Of a stretch of 40,491 nt of DNA, positions 32,075 to 39,756 are shown in pieces. The DNA is from Sphingomonas sp. AR_OL41 (GTDB taxonomy: Bacteria; Pseudomonadota; Alphaproteobacteria; Sphingomonadales; Sphingomonadaceae), in contig NZ_JARYTI010000041.1 in the NCBI RefSeq assembly GCF_029911635.1, forward strand, positions 1-40,491. The letters are read 5' to 3'. Position 1 is the stretch's first letter. Every line of letters starts with the position of its first letter. The translations under genes and the position numbers were made by a program. The notes beneath the pieces were generated by a model. It searched no databases and was not told the DNA's origin. It saw only the letters and a program-made list of their open reading frames with translations.

Positions 32075-34348
32075 GTGTTTCGCGTGTCTCGCGATAGAGC
32101 AGCGACGATGGCGGTGCGCGATGTCCTGGACAAGATCAACCGGCGCACGCTGCTGATCGGCGGGGGCGTGGGGGCCGGGCTGATCGTCGCGCTCGCGATA
32201 TGGCCGCGCAGCTATGCCCCCAACCTCACCGCCGCGAAGGGCGAGACGCTGTTCGGCGCCTGGCTCAAGATCGGCGAAGACGGCCATGTCACCGTCGCGG
32301 TGTCGCAGGCCGAACATGGCCAGGGCGTCTACACCACGCTGCCGCAGATCGTCGCGGACGAGCTCGGCGCGGACTGGCGCACCGTCGCGGTGGAGGCGGC
32401 GCCGCTCAACCCGCTTTATGCCAACAAGCTCGGCGCCGCGGAATTGTTCGAGGGCGTGTTCGATCGTCTGCCGGCGCCGCTGCGCGACGCGCATGTGACG
32501 CGCAGCGGACTGATGCTGACCGCCGCGTCGAGCTCGGTACGCGCGTTCGAGGACGATCTGCGCCAGGCCGGTGCCGCCGCGCGCGTGGTGCTGTGCAAGG
32601 CGGCGGCGAAGCGCTGGGGCGTCGACTGGCAGGCCTGCGGGACCGCCGCCGGCTTCGTCGTCCATGGCAAGGACCGGCTGCGCTTCGGCGAGCTGGCGGC
32701 CGAGGCCGCGCGTCATAGCCCACCCAGCCCCGTGCCGCTGCGCGGCGCCGACCCCGCGCGGCTCTACGGCCAGTCGCTACCGCGGCTCGACACGCCGTCA
32801 AAGGTCAACGGCGCAGCGAACTTCGCCGGCGACGTGCGCTTGCCGGGCATGGTGTTCGTCAGCATCCGCCAGGCACCGATCGGCAACACGCAGCTGACCC
32901 AGGTCGATCGTGCGGCGGCGGCCCGGATTCGCGGCATGGTCGGCGTGGTGACGACCGACAAATGGGTTGCTGCGGCGGCGGACAATTGGTGGGCGGCGAA
33001 CAAGGCACTCGATGCGCTCGCCCCGACCTTTCGGCTGCGCGGCGCGCTGATCGGCACCGACTCGATCGCCCAGGCCTTGAGCGCCGCGCTCGACGGGCCC
33101 GGCGAGCGCATGGCGGCGATCGGCGACCTGGCGGCGGCGTTCAAGGGCGCGCGGCTGGTCACGGCCGAATATCGCGTCGGCGTCGCGGCGCATGCCGCGA
33201 TCGAGACGATGAGTGCCGCCGCGCGGCTGGAGGACGGGCGGCTCGAACTGTGGCTGCCGACCCAGGCGCCCGGGCTCGCGCGCGCGGCGGCGGCGTCGGC
33301 GATCGGCCTGTCCGAGAGCGACGTGACGGTTTACCCGATGCTGATCGGCGGTTCGTTCGGCGCCAATCTCGAACATCGCGCCGCCGAACAGGCAGCGCTG
33401 ATCGCGCGCGAACTGGGCCGGCCGGTATCGCTCGTCTGGTCGCGCGCCGAAGACATCATGCACGATCGCTTCCGCCCGCCGGCCATGGCGCGGATGGCGG
33501 CGCGGCTCGGCCCCAACGGCCAGATTCTCGGCTGGCTGGCCAAGATCGCCGCCCCCTCGACCGGGCGCGAACTGGCGGCGCGGCTGATGGCGCATGACCG
33601 CACGACCGGCGCCGCGCTGGCGATCGACGGCGTGGGCGACGGCTATGCCGTGGCCGGGGCAACGCCCTTCTACCGCATGCCGGCCTATGCCATCGACCAT
33701 CACCCGGTCGATATCGGCGTGCCGACCGGCCATTGGCGCGGCGGGGCGCACAGCTACACCGCCTTCTTCACCGAATGCTTCCTCGACGAACTCGCACATG
33801 TCGCCGGGACCGAGCCATTGTCGTTCCGCATCGGCATGCTCGGCGGCGATGCGCGGCTGGCGCGCTGCCTGTCGACCGCCGCCTCGCTCGGCGGCTGGGA
33901 GGGCGGGGTGCAGAATAGCGGCCAGGGGATTGCCTGCCACAGCTTTCGCGGCAGCCGCATCGCGGTGCTGGCCGAGGCGCATATCGGCGAGGGCCAGGCG
34001 ATCAGCGTCGACCGCATCGTCGCGGCGGTCGATTGCGGGCGGCAGGTCAATCCCGACATCGTCAAGCAGCAGATCGAAGGCGGGCTGATCTTCGGCATGG
34101 CGGCGGCATCGGGCGCGAGCACCGGCTTCACCGAGAATATCGCCGATGCGCGCGGCTTCCGCGCGCTCGGCCTGCCGCGCCTGTCCGACACCCCCGACAT
34201 CACCGTCGAGATGATTCGCAGCGAGGCCGATCCCGGCGGCGCCAGCGAACTCGGCGTGCCGGCGATCGCGCCGGCCATCGCCAATGCGCTGCAAGCCTCG
34301 ACCGGCTTTCGCATGCGCACCCTCCCCCTCGTTCCGGGCGAAGTATGA
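32075..34348 (+). CDS. Molybdopterin-binding subunit of an IorB-type aldehyde/isoquinoline oxidoreductase
   Basis: This is the large subunit of a xanthine-oxidase-family hydroxylase (isoquinoline 1-oxidoreductase beta type). The N-terminus has a twin-arginine-like anchor (NRRTLLIGGGVGAGLIVALA), so it is probably exported with cofactor. Family motifs: SQAEHGQGVYTTLPQIVADE, GGSFGANLEHRAAEQAALIA, GHWRGGAHSYTAFFTECFLDE and, near the C-terminus, the catalytic glutamate in ASELGVPAIAPAIANA (about residue 725). GGGAGG at 32065-32070 favours the GTG at 32075; ATG at 32108 is an alternative. No 2Fe-2S subunit gene (IorA) is adjacent, which is unusual. It overlaps hemH by four bases. Confidence 0.88.
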   Translation: MFRVSRDRAATMAVRDVLDKINRRTLLIGGGVGAGLIVALAIWPRSYAPNLTAAKGETLFGAWLKIGEDGHVTVAVSQAEHGQGVYTTLPQIVADELGADWRTVAVEAAPLNPLYANKLGAAELFEGVFDRLPAPLRDAHVTRSGLMLTAASSSVRAFEDDLRQAGAAARVVLCKAAAKRWGVDWQACGTAAGFVVHGKDRLRFGELAAEAARHSPPSPVPLRGADPARLYGQSLPRLDTPSKVNGAANFAGDVRLPGMVFVSIRQAPIGNTQLTQVDRAAAARIRGMVGVVTTDKWVAAAADNWWAANKALDALAPTFRLRGALIGTDSIAQALSAALDGPGERMAAIGDLAAAFKGARLVTAEYRVGVAAHAAIETMSAAARLEDGRLELWLPTQAPGLARAAAASAIGLSESDVTVYPMLIGGSFGANLEHRAAEQAALIARELGRPVSLVWSRAEDIMHDRFRPPAMARMAARLGPNGQILGWLAKIAAPSTGRELAARLMAHDRTTGAALAIDGVGDGYAVAGATPFYRMPAYAIDHHPVDIGVPTGHWRGGAHSYTAFFTECFLDELAHVAGTEPLSFRIGMLGGDARLARCLSTAASLGGWEGGVQNSGQGIACHSFRGSRIAVLAEAHIGEGQAISVDRIVAAVDCGRQVNPDIVKQQIEGGLIFGMAAASGASTGFTENIADARGFRALGLPRLSDTPDITVEMIRSEADPGGASELGVPAIAPAIANALQASTGFRMRTLPLVPGEV

Positions 34349-35352
34349 CCCTGCCTCCCGATCATCCCCCGGTCGCGCCGCCGCGCATCGGCGTCCTGCT
34401 CGTCAATCTCGGCACGCCCGACGGGCCGGATACTGCCTCGGTCAAACGCTATCTCGGCGAGTTCCTGTCCGATCGCCGCGTCGTCGAGCTGCCGCCGCTG
34501 CTGTGGCAGATCATCCTGCGCGGCTTCATCCTCAACACGCGGCCGCGCAAATCGGCGCATGCCTATAGCCAGGTGTGGCGCGACGACGGCTCGCCGCTCG
34601 CCGCCTTCACGCGGCTGCAATCGGTCGCGCTGGCCGGCACCTTTGGCGACGGCGTGATGGTCGACTGGGCAATGCGTTATGGCCGGCCGTCGATCGGCGA
34701 CCGCATCGCGGCGATGAAGGCCGCCGGGTGCGAGCGCATCCTGTTCGCCCCGCTCTACCCGCAATATTGCGGCGCGACGACCGCCACCGCCAACGACAAG
34801 GCGTTCGAATCGCTCGCCGCGATGCGCTGGCAACCGGCGCTGCGCACGCTGCCGCCCTACCATGACGACCCGGACTATATCGACGCGCTGAAGCAATCGG
34901 TCGAGCTCGCCCTTGCCGGACTCGATTTCGAACCCGAAGCGATCATGACCAGCTTTCACGGCATGCCGCAGCGCACGCTCGAACTGGGTGATCCCTATCA
35001 TTGCCATTGCCGCAAGACCGCGCGGCTGCTCGCCGAGGCGCTCGGTCGCGAGGTGATCGTCACCTTCCAGTCGCGCTTCGGCCGCGCCAAATGGCTCGAG
35101 CCGGCGACCGACGACGTGCTGATGGCGCTGCCCGGCCAGGGGACCAAGCGCGTCGCGGTGATCGCGCCGGGCTTCTCGGTCGACTGCCTCGAAACGCTGG
35201 AGGAGCTGGCGATTCGCGGCAAGGAGCAGTTCATCACGGCCGGCGGTACCGATTTCGCCTATATCCCCTGCCTCAACGACAGTCCGATCGGCGTCGCGAT
35301 GTTGCGGAAATTGATCGGCCGGGAGCTTGAAGGCTGGACCCGCACCGCCTAG
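34345..35352 (+). CDS. hemH: Ferrochelatase HemH
   Basis: Ferrochelatase inserts ferrous iron into protoporphyrin IX, the last step of haem synthesis. It has 335 residues. The N-terminal GVLLVNLGTPDGPDTASVKRYL (residues 16-37), the active-site histidine His205 in MTSFHGMPQRTL, and YHCHCRKTARLLAE match the family. FQSRFGRAKWLEPATDDVL and VIAPGFSVDCLETLEEL hold the conserved C-terminal half. ATG at 34345 overlaps the stop of the molybdoenzyme gene. A longer open frame from 34033 is inside that gene in another frame and is not used. Confidence 0.97.
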   Translation: MTLPPDHPPVAPPRIGVLLVNLGTPDGPDTASVKRYLGEFLSDRRVVELPPLLWQIILRGFILNTRPRKSAHAYSQVWRDDGSPLAAFTRLQSVALAGTFGDGVMVDWAMRYGRPSIGDRIAAMKAAGCERILFAPLYPQYCGATTATANDKAFESLAAMRWQPALRTLPPYHDDPDYIDALKQSVELALAGLDFEPEAIMTSFHGMPQRTLELGDPYHCHCRKTARLLAEALGREVIVTFQSRFGRAKWLEPATDDVLMALPGQGTKRVAVIAPGFSVDCLETLEELAIRGKEQFITAGGTDFAYIPCLNDSPIGVAMLRKLIGRELEGWTRTA

Positions 35353-35377
35353 CCTCGCGCGAAACGAGGAGAGTAAA

Positions 35378-36100
35378 ATGGCACGAGTGGCGATCGTAAC
35401 CGGCGGTACACGCGGGATCGGCGAGGCGATCAGCCTGGCATTGCAGGAGGCGGGGATGACCGTCGCCGCCAGCTATGCCGGCAATGACGAGCGCGCGCGG
35501 GAGTTCACCGAGCGCACCGGCATCAAGGCGTATAAGTGGGACGTCGCCGATTACGATGCCTGCCAGGAAGGCGTGGCGCGGATCGTTGCCGATCTCGGCC
35601 CGATCGACGTGCTGGTCAACAATGCCGGCATCACTCGCGACGGCACGATCATGAAACTGACCTATCAGGCGTGGAAAGAGGTGATCGACACCAACCTCGG
35701 CGGCTGTTTCAACATGGCCAAGGCGGTGTTCTCCGGCATGCGCGATCGCAAATGGGGCCGGATCGTCAATATCGGCTCGATCAACGGCCAGGCCGGGCAA
35801 TATGGCCAGGTCAATTATGCCGCCGCGAAGTCGGGCATCCACGGCTTCACCAAAGCGCTGGCACAGGAAGGCGCGCGCGCCGGCGTGACCGTCAATGCGA
35901 TCGCCCCGGGCTATATCGACACCGACATGGTCGCCGCGGTGCCGGCCGACGTGCTGGAGAAAATCGTCGCCAAGATTCCGGTCGGCCGGCTCGGCCAGGC
36001 GAGCGAGATTGCGCGCGGCGTGGCGTTCCTCTGCTCGGACGATGGCGGGTTCGTCACCGGCTCGACGCTCAGCATCAATGGTGGGCAGCATATGTACTGA
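35378..36100 (+). CDS. phbB: Acetoacetyl-CoA reductase (PhaB/PhbB, SDR family)
   Basis: PhaB reduces acetoacetyl-CoA to (R)-3-hydroxybutyryl-CoA, the monomer for polyhydroxybutyrate. It has 240 residues and is an SDR protein with TGGTRGIGEA (residues 8-17), NNAG (81-84) and the catalytic Ser134, Tyr147 and Lys151. The stretch GSINGQAGQYGQVNYAAAKSG is close to known PhaB enzymes and less like FabG. Start ATG 35378 has GAGGAGAG at about 35366. The synthase and thiolase genes are not nearby, but a phasin gene is at 19334. It is followed by the hairpin-rich gap. Confidence 0.92.
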   Translation: MARVAIVTGGTRGIGEAISLALQEAGMTVAASYAGNDERAREFTERTGIKAYKWDVADYDACQEGVARIVADLGPIDVLVNNAGITRDGTIMKLTYQAWKEVIDTNLGGCFNMAKAVFSGMRDRKWGRIVNIGSINGQAGQYGQVNYAAAKSGIHGFTKALAQEGARAGVTVNAIAPGYIDTDMVAAVPADVLEKIVAKIPVGRLGQASEIARGVAFLCSDDGGFVTGSTLSINGGQHMY

Positions 36101-36108
36101 CGGGCGCA

Positions 36109-36548
36109 GGCGGCTAACCAAGGTTAGCCGCCGGTGCGCGCGACGCGCGCAGCGCCCGGCACGGCCGGCGGACGGGCAAAGCCCGATCCGGCCGACGGCG
36201 GCGGCTTCGCCGTCGCCCCCCTGCTTTCTACCTTCCGTTCTGCCCGCTCGGTCCCCATCCCGCGCCGGCGGCAAAGCCGCCGTCGGCCAGGTTGCTGCGC
36301 ACGTGCCGGCCGGTCGTGGCGCTGCGCTTACGCGCACCGGCGCGGTCGTCGCCGCGCTCCGCCACGACAAAGGGCCGGCCCCCTTGCGGAGACCGACCCT
36401 CGCCCTCGATACGCTACGCGAGGGAACTCTCTAACCTGTTGGCCCAAGGACGACGGCGAAGCCGTCGTCGGACGGGTCGGCCAGCCGACCCACCGGCCGT
36501 GCCGGGTGCTGCGCTATCGCGCACCGGTGGCTATCCAGGCTAGCCACC
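36109..36548. repeat. Gene-free region packed with short perfect inverted repeats
   Basis: Perfect hairpins with tiny loops follow one another: 36109-36119/36122-36132 (11 bp), 36135-36141/36145-36151 (7), 36193-36200/36208-36215 (8), 36266-36272/36276-36282 (7), 36403-36408/36419-36424 (6), 36450-36457/36461-36468 (8), 36474-36481/36484-36491 (8) and 36526-36533/36541-36548 (8). Several share a GACGGC-(G/A)AA-GCCGTC-like core. The arms differ from one another, so this is not a CRISPR or simple tandem repeat. No T-tract follows the first stem. No credible protein is encoded in the 36101-36556 gap. It may be a tandem terminator, a cluster of mobile palindromes or a structured RNA. Confidence 0.7.
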
Positions 36549-36556
36549 TGCACCCG

Positions 36557-36973
36557 TCAACGCCGGCAATAATCCGGCCGATCCGAACGCTCGATCGCGC
36601 GGCCGGCAAGCGCACCGGCACCGGCGCCGAGCACCGCGCCGAGCGTGCGGTCGCCGCGACCGGCAATCGAGTTGCCGAGCAGGCCGCCGGCGATCGCGCC
36701 GATGATCGTGCCCGTGTCGCCCTTGCGGCACTGGTCGCGATAACGGTTGCGATTATAGCCATTATAGCCGCGCTGATCGTAATAACCGCGCTGGTCATAG
36801 CCACGCTGGTCGTAACCGCCGCGATAACCTCCCTGATAGGGGTCGCCGTAACGATCCTCGTAACCGCGATCATAGTGGCGGCCATAGCTCTGCGCCGCGG
36901 CCGGGGTGGCGGGGATCAGGGCGGTGGCGCCCATCGCGAGCGCGGCCCCGGCGAGCGAAAGTTTCTTGAACAT
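36557..36973 (-). CDS. Glycine-zipper 2TM-domain envelope protein
   Basis: This 138-residue exported protein has a signal peptide (residues 1-27, ending ATPAAA). Residues 28-78 are a Tyr/Gly/Arg/Asp-rich repeat (GYDQRGYDQRGYYDQRGY). A glycine-zipper domain of the Rickettsia 17-kDa antigen type follows (GTIIGAIAGGLLGNSIAG, then TLGAVLGAGAGALAGRAIE, about residues 87-128). Two cysteines flank the zipper (CRKG and the C-terminal YCRR) and could form a disulfide. There is no lipobox. GGAGA precedes the ATG. The family is envelope-associated; its role is not known. Confidence 0.88.
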   Translation of the reverse strand: MFKKLSLAGAALAMGATALIPATPAAAQSYGRHYDRGYEDRYGDPYQGGYRGGYDQRGYDQRGYYDQRGYNGYNRNRYRDQCRKGDTGTIIGAIAGGLLGNSIAGRGDRTLGAVLGAGAGALAGRAIERSDRPDYCRR

Positions 36974-37143
36974 TTTCAGTCTCCCAGTGGTCGGCGAAAA
37001 TCCGACTCGGTGGCGTCATTGCCATCGACGATGCTGTTTCTGCCCGAGTCGCATTGAGCGCGTCCTGAATGGGGTCGTTAGCCGCCGTTCAGAAATCACC
37101 ACCCCCATTGCGCGGCGGCGCGGCGTCCCGCAGGGCAAACGCG

Positions 37144-38154
37144 ATGCGCATCTTCTGGTCGATCCTGCTGGTTCTGGTTTTCGTGCCGCAATGGGCGGGC
37201 GAGCCACAACTCCCCCTGCTCGGCGACGACCGTCGGATCGACACCGTGCCGGTGAGCCTCGATCCCGCCCATCCGGCGCTGCGCCGCGTCGGCGACCTGT
37301 TATGGCTCGGCGGCATCGAGCTGCGCGGGCGCGGCGAGGCCTTTGGCGGCTTTTCGTCGCTGCACATCGACCATGGGCGCTTCACCCTGCTCAGCGACGG
37401 CGGCAACATCGTCTCGTTCCGGCTCGGCCGTCACAATATCGCCGAACAGGTTCGCTTTGCCGAGCTTCCCGACGGTCCCGGCACCGGCTGGGCGAAATAT
37501 GACCGCGACAGCGAATCGATGGCGGTCGACCCGCACACCGGGCAGATCTGGGTCGGGTTCGAGCGTGCCAACGAGATCTGGCGCTACGCCCCCGGTTTCG
37601 CGCGCGCCGAGGCGCATGCCGCACCGCCGGCAATGACCGACTGGCCGGTCAATACCGGTGCCGAATCGATGACGCTGCTACCGGGCGGGGGCATGCTGGT
37701 GATTGCCGAGCGGGTCGGAGAAAAGGGCCATCGCCATCATCCCGGCATCTTCTTCGCCGGCGACCCGACGCAACATCCCCGATCCGGCTTCCGCTTCGAA
37801 TTCGTACCGCCGCCCGGCTTCGACCCGAGCGACATGACCGTCCTGCCCGATGGGCGACTGTTGATCCTGACGCGCCGATTCGCGCTGCCGTTCGTCTTTT
37901 CGAACAAGCTGGTGGTGGTCGATCGCGCGGCGATTCGGCCAGGCGCGACGGTGCGCGGGCGCGAGATCGCGACGCTGGCGGCGCCGCTGATCCATGACAA
38001 TTTCGAAGGGGTGGTCGCGACTCGTGAAAACGGCGCGACGATCATCTGGCTGGTGTCCGACGACAACCAGCTCTTCCTGCAACGCAGCCTGCTGCTGAAA
38101 TTCAGGCTGGCGCCGGAGGCTGTGCCCCCGGCGAACCGAATCAAGCGGCGGTAG
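37144..38154 (+). CDS. Esterase-like activity of phytase family protein
   Basis: This is a predicted exported beta-propeller-like protein of 336 residues. The N-terminus (RIFWSILLVLVFVPQWAGEP) is a signal peptide or anchor. The phytase-like domain (PF13449 type) is seen in GGIELRGRGEAFGGFSSLHI, DRDSESMAVDPHTGQIWVGFE, NTGAESMTLLPGGGMLVIAE and HDNFEGVVATRENGATIIWLVSDDN, the last two spacing out the acidic metal-binding residues. ATG 37144 fits the signal peptide; the open frame upstream has no such feature. The activity is untested for most members. It overlaps rpmB tail to tail by 14 bases. Confidence 0.88.
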   Translation: MRIFWSILLVLVFVPQWAGEPQLPLLGDDRRIDTVPVSLDPAHPALRRVGDLLWLGGIELRGRGEAFGGFSSLHIDHGRFTLLSDGGNIVSFRLGRHNIAEQVRFAELPDGPGTGWAKYDRDSESMAVDPHTGQIWVGFERANEIWRYAPGFARAEAHAAPPAMTDWPVNTGAESMTLLPGGGMLVIAERVGEKGHRHHPGIFFAGDPTQHPRSGFRFEFVPPPGFDPSDMTVLPDGRLLILTRRFALPFVFSNKLVVVDRAAIRPGATVRGREIATLAAPLIHDNFEGVVATRENGATIIWLVSDDNQLFLQRSLLLKFRLAPEAVPPANRIKRR

Positions 38155-38434
38155 CGGTACGCTTCTTGGAGACGTCGCGCTTGAGGCGGCGCGCACGCAG
38201 CGACAGCTTGTCGTCGGTCGTCTTGACCAGCCAGTTGTCGAGGCCGCCGACATGCTCGACCGAGCGCAGACCGTGCGTCGAGACGCGCAGCTTGACGCTG
38301 GTGCCCAGCGCGTCGGAGATCAGCGTGACATTCTGCAGGTTCGGCAGAAACGTCCGCTTGGTCTTGTTGTTGGCGTGGGAAACATTGTTACCCACCAGCC
38401 GGCCCTTGCCGGTCAGTTCGCAGATGCGCGACAT
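38141..38434 (-). CDS. rpmB: 50S ribosomal protein L28
   Basis: L28 is a structural protein of the large ribosomal subunit. It has 97 residues from ATG 38434. The family start SRICELTGKGRLVGNNVSHA and the basic NKTKRTFLPNLQNV, then LRVSTHGLRSVEHVGGLDNWL are unmistakable. The four-cysteine zinc motif of some L28 forms is absent, as in most alphaproteobacteria. An upstream ATG at 38515 would add 27 residues spanning the predicted promoter and is rejected. It is a single-gene unit. Confidence 0.97.
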   Translation of the reverse strand: MSRICELTGKGRLVGNNVSHANNKTKRTFLPNLQNVTLISDALGTSVKLRVSTHGLRSVEHVGGLDNWLVKTTDDKLSLRARRLKRDVSKKRTATAA

Positions 38435-38487
38435 GATCGTTAAATCCTGATATCGGACCAGCCAAGCCGGTCCCGGAAAGGCCGCGC

Positions 38488-38516
38488 CGATAACCAGTTC
38501 GGGACGGTGCGTCAAC
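38488..38516 (-). promoter_or_regulatory. Candidate sigma-70 promoter of rpmB
   Basis: On the minus strand TTGACG (38516-38511), 17 bases, TATCGG (38493-38488) gives a good -35 and a weak -10 with ideal spacing. The start would be near 38481, leaving a leader of about 47 bases. Confidence 0.4.
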
Positions 38517-38604
38517 CGATTCAGCCTTTACCGTGCAACCTTAACGGGGAATCTAGCGTTAATTACGCAAGCGATTCGAAAAAACCTGACCCCGGAGACA
38601 CATC

Positions 38605-38883
38605 ATGCGCGCACTTCTCGTCCTGATCGGCCTCGCCGCACTCGTCGTCGCCGGCCTGCTCGCCACCGGCATGATGACACTCTCGACCTCGCCCGGTTCA
38701 CTGCCCAGCCTGCACCTCGAGGGCGGCAAGGCGCCGGCGGTCAAGGCAGACGTCGCGACCATTTCGGTCGGCACCGAAAACAAGTCGATCGAAGTCCCGA
38801 CGGTGACCACCACCACCAAGACGATCACCGTTCCGACCGTCACGATGAACAAGCCGGCCGAAAACGGCAACACCGCGCAATAA
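38605..38883 (+). CDS. Small exported or membrane-anchored Thr/Val-rich protein
   Basis: This protein has 92 residues. Residues 1-24 are a hydrophobic signal or anchor (LLVLIGLAALVVAGLLATGM). The rest is polar, with an imperfect threonine/valine repeat near residues 63-80 (EVPTVTTTTKTITVPTVTM), suggestive of an extended beta strand or linker. CGGAGA precedes the ATG with good spacing, and codon use matches the neighbours, so it is probably real. No known domain is recognised. It stands alone, divergent from rpmB and 63 bases before tadA. Confidence 0.75.
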   Translation: MRALLVLIGLAALVVAGLLATGMMTLSTSPGSLPSLHLEGGKAPAVKADVATISVGTENKSIEVPTVTTTTKTITVPTVTMNKPAENGNTAQ

Positions 38884-38946
38884 GTCACGCGGCGCTGATG
38901 CCTTGTCGCGCTGGCGAAAGCTGGCGCGGCGCGGCATGAGGCGGCT

Positions 38947-39396
38947 ATGTTTCCGATCCCCGCCCCGATGCGCGCCGCGCTCGATGCCGCTGCGCAGGCC
39001 GCCGGCCAGGGCGAGGTCCCGGTCGGCGCCGTCATCGTCCGCAACGGCGTCGTCATCGCCACAGCGGCGAACGCGCCGCGCGCGTCGAACGACCCCACCG
39101 CCCATGCCGAGATGCTCGCGCTACGCGCTGCGGCGGCCACGCTCGGCGTGGAGCGACTCGACGATTGCGACCTGTGGGTGACGCTTGAGCCGTGCGCGAT
39201 GTGCGCCGGCGCGATCGCCCATGCCCGCATCGCCCGGCTCTATTATGGCGCCAGCGACCCCAAAGGCGGCGCGGTCGAGCACGGCCCGCTGCTCTTTTCG
39301 CAGCCGACCGTGCATCACCGCCCGGAAATCTACGCCGGCATCGGCGAGGGCGAATCGGCCGCGTTGCTCAGGGATTTCTTCGCCGCCCGGCGCTGA
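38947..39396 (+). CDS. tadA: tRNA adenosine(34) deaminase TadA / nucleoside deaminase
   Basis: TadA converts A34 of tRNA-Arg(ACG) to inosine. It has 149 residues and a full zinc deaminase site: His53 and Glu55 in PTAHAEMLAL, and Cys83 and Cys86 in TLEPCAMCAGAI. VPVGAVIVRNG and the YYGASDPKGGAVEHG loop agree with TadA. The C-terminal ESAALLRDFFAARR is typical, too. The annotation as TadA rather than another nucleoside deaminase is by similarity. It lies tail to tail with the pterin dehydratase gene, three bases apart. Confidence 0.93.
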   Translation: MFPIPAPMRAALDAAAQAAGQGEVPVGAVIVRNGVVIATAANAPRASNDPTAHAEMLALRAAAATLGVERLDDCDLWVTLEPCAMCAGAIAHARIARLYYGASDPKGGAVEHGPLLFSQPTVHHRPEIYAGIGEGESAALLRDFFAARR

Positions 39397-39399
39397 GCC

Positions 39400-39693
39400 T
39401 CAATCGACCAAAGCGTCGATCGCCTCGGCAAGATCGATATCGCGCTGCGACAGGCCGCCGGCATCGTGCGTGGTGAGCAGGATGTCGACGCGGTTCCACA
39501 CATTCGACCATTCGGGATGATGATCGGCCTTTTCCGCGAGCAGCGCGACGCGCGTCATGAAGGCGAAGGCCGCGCTGAAATCGGGAAAGGCAAAACTGCG
39601 CGTGATCGCGTCGCGTGCCTCGTCGAAATCCCATTCGTCGAGTGCATCGAGCGCCTCGGCGCGGGCTTCGTCGTCAAGTTGTGCGATGTCCAT
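39400..39693 (-). CDS. 4a-hydroxytetrahydrobiopterin dehydratase (PCD/PhhB)
   Basis: This enzyme recycles the pterin cofactor of aromatic amino acid hydroxylases by dehydrating 4a-hydroxytetrahydrobiopterin. The protein has 97 residues, the usual length. The active-site motif ADHHPEWSNVWNRV (residues 57-70, with His58, His59 and Pro60) and the following LLTTHDAGGLSQRDIDLA with His76 match the family. No aromatic hydroxylase gene is nearby in the window. Confidence 0.94.
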   Translation of the reverse strand: MDIAQLDDEARAEALDALDEWDFDEARDAITRSFAFPDFSAAFAFMTRVALLAEKADHHPEWSNVWNRVDILLTTHDAGGLSQRDIDLAEAIDALVD

Positions 39694-39756
39694 GTCCGGG
39701 TCCCTGTCGCTGTCACGGCCGTTGCCGTGCCGCTATTTGAACCCTAGGCATAGCCG

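Noticed and set aside
30662..32716. 684-codon minus-strand open frame opposite the acyl-CoA ligase
   Set aside because: Antisense to a gene with complete family motifs; no domain is recognisable in the translation.
36109..36548. CRISPR array or simple tandem repeat
   Set aside because: The stems differ in sequence and spacing, and there are no constant repeats with unique spacers or cas genes nearby.
36134..37057. Plus-strand open frame through the hairpin-rich gap
   Set aside because: It is Arg/Pro/Ala rich with no ribosome site, and overlaps the better-supported glycine-zipper gene on the other strand.
38542..38568. CtrA site in the rpmB / small-protein gap (two TTAA motifs)
   Set aside because: The TTAA boxes are 14 bases apart rather than 7, and AT-rich tetramers are expected in a promoter gap.
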